Assembly (NCBI GenBank): GCA_023393065.1
Contig: JAEWMX010000015.1
Location: forward strand, 248,001 to 312,000
Direction of reading: 5' to 3'
Source: Bacillota bacterium
GTDB lineage: Bacteria; Bacillota_I; Bacilli_A; RFN20; CAG-826
Length of the DNA stretch: 64,000 nt
Position 1 is the first letter of the stretch. Each line of letters opens with the position of its first letter. The position numbers were made by a program, and so were the translations under genes. Positions 51,903 to 61,231 of the stretch are shown piece by piece. The notes beneath the pieces are model-generated. The model was not told the origin of the DNA, ran no database searches, and saw only the letters and a list, made by a program, of their open reading frames with translations.

Positions 51903-51985
51903 GACAATTATACTACCATAAATTTTGGGGCAGACATTTCGTCGGTCTCCGTCTTTAACGCCTCTATATATGATATATTATTTAC

Positions 51986-52576
51986 GTGAAAATCGTCGTC
52001 GCCACCAACAACCCACACAAAATCAGCGAATACCGCTCCCTGTTGCCCAAGGCTTGTTTTGAAGTTCTCTCACTCAAAGATATCGGAGTCGAAATAGAAA
52101 TTGAAGAAACAGGAAAAACGTATGAGGAAAACGCAAAGATAAAAGCGATGTGTATCGCGAAATTGACTAATTTATTAGTCATCGCTGATGATTCCGGACT
52201 CGAAATCGAGACATTAAACGATTTTCCGGGCCTTAATTCATCGCGCTTTGCCGCCGGATATGCAAATCAAAAAGAAGCTAATCAAGCTCTCTTAGAAAAG
52301 CTCGATAAGCAGATTAATCGCAATGCAAAATTTGTGTGTGTTATAGCCTTGGCAAACCACGAGAACCAATTGAGCTTGTTTCGTGGAGAGTGCCTTGGAA
52401 AAATTCTTCATAAAGCGCAAGGAGAGAGGGGTTTTGGCTACGATCCAATCTTCTATTCTTATGAGGCTAAAAATTGCTTTGCCACACTTACCAATGAACA
52501 AAAAAACCGCTATTCACATCGCGCAAAAGCGGTTGCAAAGTTAATCGAGTTTTTCGAGGCAAAACAACTTATTTAG
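51986..52576 (+). CDS. rdgB: RdgB/HAM1 non-canonical purine NTP pyrophosphatase
   Basis: 196 residues. It hydrolyses dITP/XTP to the monophosphate and PPi, keeping damaged purines out of DNA. Motifs: VVATNNPHKISEY at the N-terminus, DDSGLEI near residue 68, and GERGFGYDPIF near 148. Starts with GTG; no Shine-Dalgarno is seen and TATATT ends 6 nt upstream, so the mRNA may be leaderless. It overlaps the end of the opposite gene by 8 bp. Confidence 0.94.
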   Translation: MKIVVATNNPHKISEYRSLLPKACFEVLSLKDIGVEIEIEETGKTYEENAKIKAMCIAKLTNLLVIADDSGLEIETLNDFPGLNSSRFAAGYANQKEANQALLEKLDKQINRNAKFVCVIALANHENQLSLFRGECLGKILHKAQGERGFGYDPIFYSYEAKNCFATLTNEQKNRYSHRAKAVAKLIEFFEAKQLI

Positions 52577-53459
52577 ATAATTTACTTTTCAAAATGCGCC
52601 CGCCGATGTTAGCTATGACAAACAATACGGCAAAAGCCCCAAACACAATCAAACCGGGAATCGGATTGGTCGCATAATTTGTCATCATGATCGAAAAGCC
52701 GACGATCGCGCCGACCACAAAAACGAATTGAGCAATCATAAAGCCAATTCGAACTTTAAATAGCGCGACACGGTTTTCAAACACTTCATGGCTTTTGATC
52801 TCATCATACTTTCCCGAACCAGATGATATCGTTTGCAGCAATGAAAATTGCTTTTTCATCTCGCGTAAATTCGAGAGCTTATCGCGAGCGAAAACGCCTT
52901 CTTCTGAAGTCTCAATTATGGCGAGTTGAGAATTGATAAAACCCCAGAGAGATATGCCGCTAACAATAATTTCGAGGAAACGTTTCTTTGCTCCTTCATC
53001 AATGTATTGGCGATTTGTCATCAAGGCATTTTTAGAGCGTTCAATATAGCCATCAAAGCGTGATCCAAGCACCAACAAATAACGGGCAATTTCCCCATTA
53101 AGTTCACTGTTTTGGCTCAGATTTTCAAGTTTTGAGCCGATGAAATCAATAATTTCTGGAACTGCATCATCTTCTAATTTGGCGAGACAAATTTTTGCTG
53201 ATGATATGCCGAAGATGGCATCGAGACTATCTTTATCTAGGGCCAGCAGTTTCTCATACTCAATGAGTGCCTTAGTATAATTCATGGAGGTATTGAGAGC
53301 GATATTGCCGTTTGAGGCGTGCTGCGAATATAGAAGGCCGAAGAGTTTTTTAGCCTGGCTAGTGAGATAGTTTTTTTGACAGTTTAAACATGTTTCAACC
53401 TGTGCGTCTTCTTGAATTTCGACTGCTTTTTGGCAGTTCGGACAAATGCCTTTTTCCAT
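52569..53459 (-). CDS. Zinc-ribbon membrane protein of unknown function
   Basis: 296 residues. N-terminal zinc ribbon with CPNC (6-9) and CLNC (24-27) pairs, then a helical cytoplasmic part that looks like a TPR-type stretch (KALIEYEKLLALDKDSLDA). Two transmembrane helices follow at about 235-258 and 266-287, then a basic end. A membrane-linked sensor or scaffold is conceivable. I do not recognise a family. It converges on rdgB with an 8-bp overlap. Confidence 0.65.
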   Translation of the reverse strand: MEKGICPNCQKAVEIQEDAQVETCLNCQKNYLTSQAKKLFGLLYSQHASNGNIALNTSMNYTKALIEYEKLLALDKDSLDAIFGISSAKICLAKLEDDAVPEIIDFIGSKLENLSQNSELNGEIARYLLVLGSRFDGYIERSKNALMTNRQYIDEGAKKRFLEIIVSGISLWGFINSQLAIIETSEEGVFARDKLSNLREMKKQFSLLQTISSGSGKYDEIKSHEVFENRVALFKVRIGFMIAQFVFVVGAIVGFSIMMTNYATNPIPGLIVFGAFAVLFVIANIGGRILKSKLSK

Positions 53460-53540
53460 TTTTGTCTATCGCTTTCTTAATTTTTAAAACCTATTTTCAG
53501 TAATATTAATCAGTAGAATATTATCAAATTTTGATTATTC

Positions 53541-53552
53541 TTATCATGATAA
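53541..53552. promoter_or_regulatory. Palindrome upstream of the MATE gene
   Basis: TTATCATGATAA is a perfect 12-bp palindrome; an overlapping inverted repeat ATGATA/TATCAT covers 53546-53561. It lies just upstream of the expected -35 for the -10 TATACT (53582-53587), a plausible regulator site for the efflux gene. Confidence 0.4.
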
Positions 53553-53600
53553 TAGTATCATACCTTTCTAACGCCTTATGATATACTTTTTGCGATACCT

Positions 53601-54971
53601 ATGACCCCAAAAATTGATTTGCTCAACGAAAAAATATATCCTTCTTTACTGCGTTTTGTGACGCCGCTTCTATTAATGTGGCTTCAGACATCAATTTTTG
53701 GCATGGTTGATTTGCTCATCATTTCAAACTATACCGATACCTTTGCGATCGATGCCGTTGCCGGCGGGATTTCTGTGATGAACATCATAACATATACTAT
53801 CGCGGCATTGACCACGGGAGGCGGTATATTAATCGGTCAATATTTGGGTGCGCAAAAATATAGTGAAGTCAAGAAAATTATCGGCAACATGTTTGTGCTT
53901 TTTGGTGTTATTGGCATTCTCATCGGTATCGTGATGGCCTCCCTTTCAAGCACCATTGTCAACTGGTTAAATCTTGATGGGCAGGCAAAAATGGACGGTT
54001 TTAATTATTTAATAATTACAGCTATCGGCATTCCTTTCATCATGGGTTTTAACATCATTGCCTCGCAGCTTCGCGCCTTTGGAAATTCTCGCTCGCCTTT
54101 TCTGTTTTTAGTGCTGGCAGCATCGGTAAATATCGCTCTCGATTTAATCTTTGTCGGTGCGCTTAACATGCGGGCGACCGGGGCGGCTTTAGCATCCATT
54201 ATCTCCCAAGTGTGTTCATTTAGCGCCGCTATCATCTATATTCGCGTTCGCAATTATCCCGTTCTTTTGACTAAAAATGACATCCGCTTTAGCGGACAGT
54301 GCAGCAAAATGACTCTCCGCACCGGTCTTCCTCTCGCTCTTCAAGACGGAATCGTCCTCCTTTCATTCACAATCATTTTAGCCTTGGTCAATCTCTATGG
54401 TCCCGAAGCGGGCTCTGGTTTTGGAATCGGCGAAAAAATAACCTTCTTTTGCTTCGTTCCACTCAATGCTTTTAGCGCAGCTTTAACCGCCACCACCGCC
54501 CAGAATTTAGGCGCTGGGCGACTCGATAGAACGAAACTATATGCGAAGGCTGGTTTGGTCATGCAAGGCATTCTCGTCACCATCATCGTCATCATCTGCG
54601 AGATATTCGCACCGCAAATCGCTTCGCTTTTCACTAATGAAGTCGAGATAATAAATTATGCGGCCGCCTTCATTCGCATCATCGCTATCGATGCTTATAT
54701 ATGCATTTTTATCTATGTGCTAAACGCTTTATTCATGGGTTCGGGTCACACGACTTTTTCAATGATGCAAAATGTTCTATCAACTTTGTTGGTGCGCTTG
54801 CCTTTGGCCTTCATTTTCGTATTCGTGGCAAAAGCCCAAGTCACCGTTTTGGCCTTTGCCTATCCAATCGCAAGCGTATTTTCTTTAATCGCTTGCCTTA
54901 TCTATTTCAAAATCGGGCGCTGGAAAACAATACGCCAAGAAAAGATACCTGTCCAAGACATAGTCGGCTAA
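53601..54971 (+). CDS. MATE-family efflux transporter
   Basis: 456 residues, twelve hydrophobic helices in two halves. Typical MATE features: LLLMWLQTSIFGMVDLLI near the start, GQYLGA near residue 76, ASQLRAFGNSRSP near 153 and the second-half GLPLALQ and GSGHTTFSMM. It exports organic cations or drugs using a sodium or proton gradient. No Shine-Dalgarno is visible; TATACT ends 13 nt before the ATG. A TetR-type gene lies 0.8 kb downstream on the same strand and might regulate it (inference). Confidence 0.9.
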   Translation: MTPKIDLLNEKIYPSLLRFVTPLLLMWLQTSIFGMVDLLIISNYTDTFAIDAVAGGISVMNIITYTIAALTTGGGILIGQYLGAQKYSEVKKIIGNMFVLFGVIGILIGIVMASLSSTIVNWLNLDGQAKMDGFNYLIITAIGIPFIMGFNIIASQLRAFGNSRSPFLFLVLAASVNIALDLIFVGALNMRATGAALASIISQVCSFSAAIIYIRVRNYPVLLTKNDIRFSGQCSKMTLRTGLPLALQDGIVLLSFTIILALVNLYGPEAGSGFGIGEKITFFCFVPLNAFSAALTATTAQNLGAGRLDRTKLYAKAGLVMQGILVTIIVIICEIFAPQIASLFTNEVEIINYAAAFIRIIAIDAYICIFIYVLNALFMGSGHTTFSMMQNVLSTLLVRLPLAFIFVFVAKAQVTVLAFAYPIASVFSLIACLIYFKIGRWKTIRQEKIPVQDIVG

Positions 54972-54973
54972 TT

Positions 54974-55606
54974 TTATTTATAGATGGCGCGCAGCTCTTT
55001 GGCCCTGGCTTTTATCGATTCGCTTATTCGAAAGGAATCGCAAATCTTTTGAATCGCTTTTCCGATAATGCCATAACTGAGTGTTTTTGATTCGATGAAG
55101 TTCATGATCTCTTTCGGGTTATAAATAGCGAGATCGGCGAGGAGCCATGCCTCTGCCATCTGGACATAGTAGGCCTCGTCGTCATGGAAGAGTTTAAGAA
55201 TATCTCTCGTCTTCTCGATGTCTTTTTGAAAACTGGTGAGAAAAATGACATAGCCCCATCGGCGCACGAATAATAAATCGGAACGAACGTATTCTTGGGC
55301 TTTGCGATAGACAAATTCAAAAGAAGGGGCTCTTTTTAGCAATTGTGGAAGAATATCGACGTGCCACCAATCTTGAAGAAAGGGGAAGTGTTTTTCAATA
55401 AATGATATTTGTTCATCGTAGCTTACCATGCGCTTAAGCGATACGACAAAGTAAATACGAAAAATCGCACCGCTTTCGCTGATATGGGGAAGCAACCCGC
55501 TGACATCGACTTCGTTTTTTAAATACTGTTTAGCGATCGAATCGATATCTTTTGTTTTGATATTGCTAAACTTATGGAGCCGCTGAAGCGTGTCTATATA
55601 TATCAT
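54974..55606 (-). CDS. DNA alkylation repair protein (AlkD-like)
   Basis: 210 residues from the ATG at 55606. The in-frame start at 55672 adds 22 residues of unlikely sequence. All-helical HEAT-like repeats with WWHVDILP, RRWGYVIFLTS and MAEAWLLADLAIY, as in AlkD/AlkC-type glycosylases that remove alkylated bases without base flipping. Catalytic residues cannot be confirmed by eye. It converges on the MATE gene with a 2-bp gap. Confidence 0.78.
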   Translation of the reverse strand: MIYIDTLQRLHKFSNIKTKDIDSIAKQYLKNEVDVSGLLPHISESGAIFRIYFVVSLKRMVSYDEQISFIEKHFPFLQDWWHVDILPQLLKRAPSFEFVYRKAQEYVRSDLLFVRRWGYVIFLTSFQKDIEKTRDILKLFHDDEAYYVQMAEAWLLADLAIYNPKEIMNFIESKTLSYGIIGKAIQKICDSFRISESIKARAKELRAIYK

Positions 55607-55804
55607 ATGGATACATGTTATTTTATAACGAAAAACTCTATTCGAATAGATTGGACTGAAGATAATCTTCATCGTTTAACATGCACACATAGAGATTGTG
55701 AAAAAATATTAAAGTATTACATTTGCATCAGTTATCTTTTTCTTATATGGTAATAATTTGATAGGATATTTATACTAAAAGTGACAAAGAAAGGATTTTA
55801 TCAC

Positions 55805-56311
55805 ATGGTACCAAGAAGCAGTTACACTAAAAAGCGCCTCGTCGAGTCTCTTTTAAAACTGATGAAAAAAGGTAAGAAATTCGATGATATTTCGATTCAA
55901 GATATCGTTGAAGAAGGTGGTTTTTCGCGCATGGCTTACTATCGTAATTTCAAAAGTAAAGTCGACATACTACGCTATCATTTCGATATTATTACCGAAG
56001 ATTTCATCAAAGAGACGAACACCGATTTTTATCAAATGCCATTCGAGCAATATCTAGCCTCGATCTTCACCCACCTCTTTAATAACCGCGACTTATCGAA
56101 AATATTGCTTTCAACCCACATGTTTGATTATGTTAAAGAGCAATTTGACCTAAAGCTGATTAAAACCGCGACATCCGAAGCAGAAAAAACACGCTTTGTT
56201 TTCTTTGCCGGCGGCCTTTTTAACGTCTACTACCACTGGCTTCTTTCGGGTTCGAAAGAGACGCCGGAAGAGATGGCAAAAACCGTCGCAAATTATATCC
56301 CTCGCCCGTAA
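55805..56311 (+). CDS. TetR-family transcriptional regulator
   Basis: 168 residues from the ATG at 55805, which has AAAGGA upstream. The GTG at 55781 lies only 4 nt from a TATACT box and is unlikely. N-terminal helix-turn-helix: ISIQDIVEEGGFSRMAYYRNF (about residues 28-48; read as ISIQDIVEEGG then FSRMAYYRNF). The C-terminal ligand domain is short and resembles the TetR_C group found with many small Bacillota regulators. The target is unknown. It ends in its own terminator at 56323. Confidence 0.85.
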   Translation: MVPRSSYTKKRLVESLLKLMKKGKKFDDISIQDIVEEGGFSRMAYYRNFKSKVDILRYHFDIITEDFIKETNTDFYQMPFEQYLASIFTHLFNNRDLSKILLSTHMFDYVKEQFDLKLIKTATSEAEKTRFVFFAGGLFNVYYHWLLSGSKETPEEMAKTVANYIPRP

Positions 56312-56322
56312 CAAAATCAAAG

Positions 56323-56352
56323 AGTTTCTCAACACCATGAGAAACTTTTTTT
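56323..56352 (+). terminator. Terminator of the TetR gene
   Basis: Nine-bp stem AGTTTCTCA/TGAGAAACT, six-nt loop, then a T-run ending at the stop of the opposite gene. Confidence 0.85.
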
Positions 56353-56353
56353 A

Positions 56354-57481
56354 TTATTTTTTCTTGATAAAAAGGCCTTTAACAAATTTGTTAAATTGTC
56401 GGAGCGGGAGCGCAAAAAAGGGAATGAGCAAGTGGATGATGGCGATGATTATCGCGCCGATTGAATAAGTGAATTGATAGGTGGCAAGCTCGATGAGAAA
56501 GTCATTGATGCCGAGAAGGAAAAAGGCGCCGATGGCCAAAAGAAGCGAAAGCACAGCGACAATTTCGGCATAGACGAAAGTGATGAGTCTTCTCGTCTTT
56601 GTGTTTTGCGTCGGATTGTCGACAAAGTCAAAAGCCGACAAGACAATCATAAAGGCGATATAGAGAAAAAGCGGGCACGAGACGATTAAGAATATTCCCA
56701 TGAAAGTATCGCCAGTCACAAGGTAATGAGGGGCGATGGCCATAAAGAGGATGCTAAACAGGATGGCAACTGCGGCAATCAGATAAGATACGCCGTTGAT
56801 TTTCAAAATCTTAAGCAGGATGGCTTTGTCTTTCATGATCATTGCCATCGGTTTCTCTTCGATTTTCTTGATTGATCCGCTGCTTAAATCGATGTGGCAA
56901 ACATCGCCCTCTTCGACAGGAATCTCTTCTTCAATCTTCTTGATGCTTGATTTAGGCATAACTTCGACAGGTTTGCTATCCAAAATCAAAATGACGATAT
57001 CTGCATACTTTTTGATTTCGCTAAAAATAAGCTTTTCGTGTTCGCTATTAACAACATCGTTTTTGTCGATTGCGATGTAGGCTGGTTTAAAGGCGCTGAC
57101 GATTTCCATCATTCGTCTGATTTTGCTTTTTTTCTCGCCTTCGCTCGCCAAAGGCATGTCTCTCAGCGACGATAGTTGCTTTTGAATCTCGTTAAATGTT
57201 TCTTTATCGCTCTTTTCAAAAACAAAACAGGCAGTTAAGACAAAAACCTTGCTCTTGATGTTTAATATAATTAAATGCTCATTATTGTCTTCTCTCGGAA
57301 AGAAACATTTTCCGTCGATGATAAATTGCCCTTCGTCAAGCGATTGATACTGTAACGAGAAAAAGTCGAACAAATACTTCTTGGCGTATTCAACTGTGTT
57401 CAAACCTTTATCAAAGGCGAAATCAGCCTTCTCGTTCACGCCTTCTTTTGATGAGATAATCGCTGACTTTAATTCAATCAT
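56354..57481 (-). CDS. Four-helix membrane protein of unknown function
   Basis: 375 residues. The first 215 are soluble: a nuclease-like or NERD-like alpha/beta start (VEYAKKYLFDFF, QFIIDGKCFFP, HLIILNIKSKVFVL) followed by an alpha/beta part (KPAYIAIDKNDVV, ADIVILILDSK). Four transmembrane helices follow, at about 230-250, 256-290, 310-330 and 340-362, and a basic tail. The phrase SIKKIEE occurs twice (about 180 and 204). No family is assigned. No Shine-Dalgarno; TATAAT ends 8 nt before the ATG. Confidence 0.6.
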   Translation of the reverse strand: MIELKSAIISSKEGVNEKADFAFDKGLNTVEYAKKYLFDFFSLQYQSLDEGQFIIDGKCFFPREDNNEHLIILNIKSKVFVLTACFVFEKSDKETFNEIQKQLSSLRDMPLASEGEKKSKIRRMMEIVSAFKPAYIAIDKNDVVNSEHEKLIFSEIKKYADIVILILDSKPVEVMPKSSIKKIEEEIPVEEGDVCHIDLSSGSIKKIEEKPMAMIMKDKAILLKILKINGVSYLIAAVAILFSILFMAIAPHYLVTGDTFMGIFLIVSCPLFLYIAFMIVLSAFDFVDNPTQNTKTRRLITFVYAEIVAVLSLLLAIGAFFLLGINDFLIELATYQFTYSIGAIIIAIIHLLIPFFALPLRQFNKFVKGLFIKKK

Positions 57482-57580
57482 ACAAGAGGATTATAACATA
57501 AATATATAAGTCTTTAATAACTATTAAATGCTCGGGAACGAACACGATATCGTGACATAAAAATTAGCGTCATCGCGCCA

Positions 57581-57617
57581 CAAAAATAAAAAATCCCGTG
57601 AAACAGCCACAGGATTT
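57581..57617 (-). terminator. Terminator of tRNA-Ser(GCT)
   Basis: Minus-strand AATCCTGTG/CACGGGATT stem (one G-T pair) followed by TTTTTATTTTTG. Confidence 0.75.
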
Positions 57618-57628
57618 CTATAGGTAAT

Positions 57629-57717
57629 GGCGGAGTAAGAGGGAGTCGAACCCTCGCACCAGTTGCCCGATCTACTTCCTTAGCAGGGAAGCCCCTTCAC
57701 CACTTGGGTATTACTCC
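57629..57717 (-). tRNA. tRNA-Ser (anticodon GCT)
   Basis: 89 nt with a long variable arm. Acceptor GGAGTAA/TTACTCC, anticodon stem CTTCC/GGAAG with loop CTGCTAA, T loop TTCGACT, encoded CCA. It reads AGC and AGU codons. Confidence 0.97.
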
Positions 57718-57765
57718 ACGAACGCCATTAAATATAGCATAATGGCGCCTGGTTCTTCAAACAAA

Positions 57766-59199
57766 TTAATAGGCTTTGGCGAAGTAGACGACTTTCTCAG
57801 CTTTTTTGCCGCAGACAGCGCATTTGTCATCGAAGTGCTCGTGGTCGCCATGAGGCATGCAGCGAGCCGTTGCCGTCGTCAATTCTTTTATCTTATCTTC
57901 GCAAGCGCGCTCGCCACACCACATCATTTTGGCGTATCCGCCAACATCGACGACATTTTTGAGTTCTTCAACTGATTTAACTCTGATGATATGGCTGTTG
58001 AGAAATTCCTGAGCCTTGCGATACATTTCTTCGTGGGTTTCGACTAGAAGACGATTAACTTCTCGTTCGATTTCTTGATCCTTGACAAAGAACTTCTTGC
58101 CATCGACGCGACGAGCGATGACGGCTTGTCCTTTTTCGAGGTCGCGAGGACCGATTTCAAGGCGCAGCGGCACGCCTTTCATCTCGTGTTCAGCATACTT
58201 CCAACCCGGTGTCCGGTCGCTATCATCAAGGCTGACGCGAAAGCCGGCTTGTTCAAGACGGGCTTGAAGGCTTTTCGCTTTAGCAATGATTTCTTCTTTA
58301 TTTTGTTGAATCGGAATGATAACGATTTGAATGGGGGCGACAAAAGGCGGCAGGACGAGACCGTTGTCATCACCGTGAACCATGATAATCGATCCGATTA
58401 GGCGCGTCGAAACGCCCCAGCTGGCTTGATGGGGGTTGCGCAGGACGTTATCCTTGCCTTGAAAAGTAATGCCAAAGGCCTTTGCAAATCCGGTTCCGAA
58501 ATAGTGTGTCGTCCCGCTTTGCAAAGCCTTGCCATCATGCATCAAAGCTTCGATTGAATATGTTTCTAAGGCGCCGGCAAATCTTTCTTTATCGGTCTTA
58601 AAACCTTTGACGAAGGGAATGGCTAGTAATTCGCTACCCAAATCATCATAGATATCCAGCACTTCAAGAGCATTATTGCGAGCCTCGTCCTCGGTGGCAA
58701 AAATCGTATGGCCTTCCTGCCATAAAAACTCGCTGCCCCGCAAAAAGGGTCGCGTCGTCTTTTCCCAGCGCACGACGCTGCACCACTGGTTGTATAGTTT
58801 TGGCAAATCGCGATGCGACGAAACGATTTTGGCGTAATGCTCGCAAAACAAGACTTCACTCGTCGGACGAATAATGAGTGGGTCATCGATTTTGCTCTTG
58901 CCACCAATCGTGGCGATTAGAGTCTCGGGAGCAAAGCCTTCAACGTGTTCTTTTTCTTTGTTAAACAACGATTCGGGGATAACTAGAGGCATATAGACGT
59001 TTTGCACGCCGATAGCTTTGAATCGTTTATTCAAATAGTTTTGGATCTGTTCCCAGATGGCATAGCCGTAAGGTCGATAGATGATAAAGCCTTTGACGGA
59101 TGAATAATCCATCAGTTCGGCCTTGCGACACACATCGGTGTACCACTTGGCGAAATCGACATCGCGACTAGTGATCGCTTCGTTTTTGTTTGTTTCCAT
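57766..59199 (-). CDS. proS: Prolyl-tRNA synthetase, archaeal/eukaryal type
   Basis: 477 residues, the short form without the bacterial editing insert. Class II motifs: motif 2 around WCSVVRWEKTTRPFLRGSEF and a TxE/H catalytic pattern, then the anticodon-binding domain. The C-terminal zinc-type domain has WCGERACEDKIKE and CAVCGKK and ends in the conserved Ala-Tyr. This type is common in Mollicutes, spirochaetes and some clostridia. AAGGAG precedes the ATG. It is followed upstream, 13 bp away, by the degenerate GGDEF-EAL gene, probably one operon. Confidence 0.95.
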   Translation of the reverse strand: METNKNEAITSRDVDFAKWYTDVCRKAELMDYSSVKGFIIYRPYGYAIWEQIQNYLNKRFKAIGVQNVYMPLVIPESLFNKEKEHVEGFAPETLIATIGGKSKIDDPLIIRPTSEVLFCEHYAKIVSSHRDLPKLYNQWCSVVRWEKTTRPFLRGSEFLWQEGHTIFATEDEARNNALEVLDIYDDLGSELLAIPFVKGFKTDKERFAGALETYSIEALMHDGKALQSGTTHYFGTGFAKAFGITFQGKDNVLRNPHQASWGVSTRLIGSIIMVHGDDNGLVLPPFVAPIQIVIIPIQQNKEEIIAKAKSLQARLEQAGFRVSLDDSDRTPGWKYAEHEMKGVPLRLEIGPRDLEKGQAVIARRVDGKKFFVKDQEIEREVNRLLVETHEEMYRKAQEFLNSHIIRVKSVEELKNVVDVGGYAKMMWCGERACEDKIKELTTATARCMPHGDHEHFDDKCAVCGKKAEKVVYFAKAY

Positions 59200-59212
59200 G
59201 TTGTGATTCTCC

Positions 59213-60940
59213 TTATGAAGCCATGGCTTTAATCTTATTGAGGTTTTTTTGCGAGATGGGCAGAATCATCTCGTCGCTCGCCGAGATGGTATCGCTTGCG
59301 ATGAAATGAATTCCGGATTTAATGACGAGCTCGACCGCGTTCCAGTTTTGCAAATCGGTAGCAATTATCGGTTTGTTGTATTTAAGTAGTTTCTCTACTA
59401 ATGAGCGCATTTGCAAACGCCTGCGACTATTGGTGTTGATATCATGAGTCATTTTTTCATCTAAGATGAAGAAGTCAAACATATCATAAACGCTCGAATT
59501 GAGAAGGAGGTCCTTGTCAGCGAGTTTTAAAGCGATTTCATAGCCTTTGACTTTATACGTTCTAAGCTCGCTAATCATGATTTCCTCATCGTCGATTTGA
59601 TTATCGATATCGTGCTCTGAAAAAACGAGGACGATGTGCGTTTCTTTGATGCGATTTATGTGGCCAAATGTTTTGAGGATGTACGGCTTTTCCTGCCAGA
59701 GGACATCAAAGAATAAACGCTGATAGTCTCCGCTTTTTTCATTGATGAAACGCGAGATGACATTGCGAGAAATAGTGCCGAACAATTCTTTGTCATCCTC
59801 GGTGCGAGTGGCATACTCTTTTAACTCGTTAATCGAATCAAAAAAAGTATCGAAGGGTTCAACAAATGATTGATAGCCCAAGATTTTCATCTTCTCGGCA
59901 TCGAGAATTGGGCGATATAAGAATTTAAGTTTTTTATTGCGGATGATATTTTCGACTTCGGTACGATTTGATTGTTCGATCGTATCATCGCCGCGCATGC
60001 CCTGCTCATACCAAGTAATTAACTCGTTATCTTCTTGTCCGTAAGAAGCGACCACCATCGCTTGGCGGAGCATCTTTTCGGCATCGTTTGGAAAGTATTT
60101 GTGCTCGACGATACCCACTGAAATTCCGATTTGCTCAATCAGGCTATTTAAGCTTAAAAAGCGATTGATGTCATTGACGACCGAATGGACAAAAAGCATG
60201 ATGCTTGAATGCGACGATAAACGCGTATCAAAGACGACGATCTCGTGCTGTGAAGGCTCGAGGTAGTAGCGATTCTGAGTAAAGTGGTTAGAGATGGCCT
60301 CTTTAATGTGAGTAAAAATCAAGCGGTCAAAGGATCCCGACTTATTTTGCGTCGCTGATCTCTTGTAGTAAAAATTGAAATCGACGACCACTCCTCGAAA
60401 CGGAGAATTATCGAGTAATACTTTGGCGATTTCTTCCATCGAACTCGCAGTGACGACTTTGCCTTCGCTCACTTTTGGGGGCAAATACCGTAGCAGATAG
60501 CTTTCGAGGTGAATGAGTTCTTTTTCGCGATCGACTTCCTGAACTTGAAGCATCGAGAGATAGTGCTTTTTGTTTTTGCTTGTGAACACATCTATCTCGA
60601 AATAATCAGTGGCATTTTTGTTGCCTTCGATTAGCGAAGCAATCCATTCTATTAGCTTTTCGCGCTCAAAATTTGGAAATTGATTGTAAAAATCAGTGAC
60701 GGAAATAGTCCTTTGTTCGCGAATGTTAGAACGGTTAAAAAAGCGAACCGTATTGTTCTTTATATCTAAAATATAAACTCTGACCGTATTGGCCTGTTCT
60801 TTTATTTCCTTGCGATATTTCTTGTCGCCATGATGGCTGATGATAAAGCTCAAGAAGATGATTAAAATGACGAAGATGAGAATCGCCATGACGATAAAAA
60901 GGATGAGATTGGGGGTATTTTCAATATCAAAATTAGGCAC
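59213..60940 (-). CDS. Membrane protein with degenerate GGDEF and EAL domains
   Basis: 575 residues. One N-terminal transmembrane helix (about 12-34), a PAS-like part, then a GGDEF-like domain (about 160-310) and an EAL-like domain (about 325-570). The GGDEF signature is replaced by PSQHEIVVF. In the EAL domain the catalytic E of EAL is lost (GYQSFVEP in place of GYEALxR), and other metal-site motifs are not seen. It probably neither makes nor breaks c-di-GMP, so a binding or structural role is likely. Starts with GTG behind GAGG. It lies just upstream of proS. Confidence 0.78.
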   Translation of the reverse strand: MPNFDIENTPNLILFIVMAILIFVILIIFLSFIISHHGDKKYRKEIKEQANTVRVYILDIKNNTVRFFNRSNIREQRTISVTDFYNQFPNFEREKLIEWIASLIEGNKNATDYFEIDVFTSKNKKHYLSMLQVQEVDREKELIHLESYLLRYLPPKVSEGKVVTASSMEEIAKVLLDNSPFRGVVVDFNFYYKRSATQNKSGSFDRLIFTHIKEAISNHFTQNRYYLEPSQHEIVVFDTRLSSHSSIMLFVHSVVNDINRFLSLNSLIEQIGISVGIVEHKYFPNDAEKMLRQAMVVASYGQEDNELITWYEQGMRGDDTIEQSNRTEVENIIRNKKLKFLYRPILDAEKMKILGYQSFVEPFDTFFDSINELKEYATRTEDDKELFGTISRNVISRFINEKSGDYQRLFFDVLWQEKPYILKTFGHINRIKETHIVLVFSEHDIDNQIDDEEIMISELRTYKVKGYEIALKLADKDLLLNSSVYDMFDFFILDEKMTHDINTNSRRRLQMRSLVEKLLKYNKPIIATDLQNWNAVELVIKSGIHFIASDTISASDEMILPISQKNLNKIKAMAS

Positions 60941-61090
60941 TTGATGAAACCTCGCATATCATTATACACGAATAAGAGCGCGATACAATGCGAGTTACAC
61001 AAAATACCCAACGCCAATCATAGATTGAAACCGGCTATTATTGCTAACTAAAAAGTCGCATTCCGATATGGCGGCGACTCTTAAACATGC

Positions 61091-61096
61091 TATAAT
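61091..61096 (+). promoter_or_regulatory. -10 box of tRNA-Ser(CGA)
   Basis: TATAAT ends 11 nt before the mature 5' end. No clear -35. Confidence 0.45.
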
Positions 61097-61107
61097 TATT
61101 AAACGTT

Positions 61108-61198
61108 GGAGGAATACCCAAGCGGCTGAAGGGGTCGGTTTCGAAAACCGATAGAAGATGCAAGTCTTGCAAGGGTTCAAATCCCTTTTCCTCCGCCA
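61108..61198 (+). tRNA. tRNA-Ser (anticodon CGA)
   Basis: 91 nt, acceptor GGAGGAA/TTCCTCC, anticodon stem TCGGT/ACCGA with loop TTCGAAA, long variable arm GAAGATGCAAGTCTTGC, encoded CCA. Reads UCG. Confidence 0.97.
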
Positions 61199-61209
61199 TT
61201 AGACATCAC

Positions 61210-61231
61210 GACGGCATTGGCCGTCTTTTTT
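61210..61231 (+). terminator. Terminator after tRNA-Ser(CGA)
   Basis: GACGGC/GCCGTC hairpin, ATTG loop, six T, overlapping the stop codon of the opposite yitT-like gene. Confidence 0.8.
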
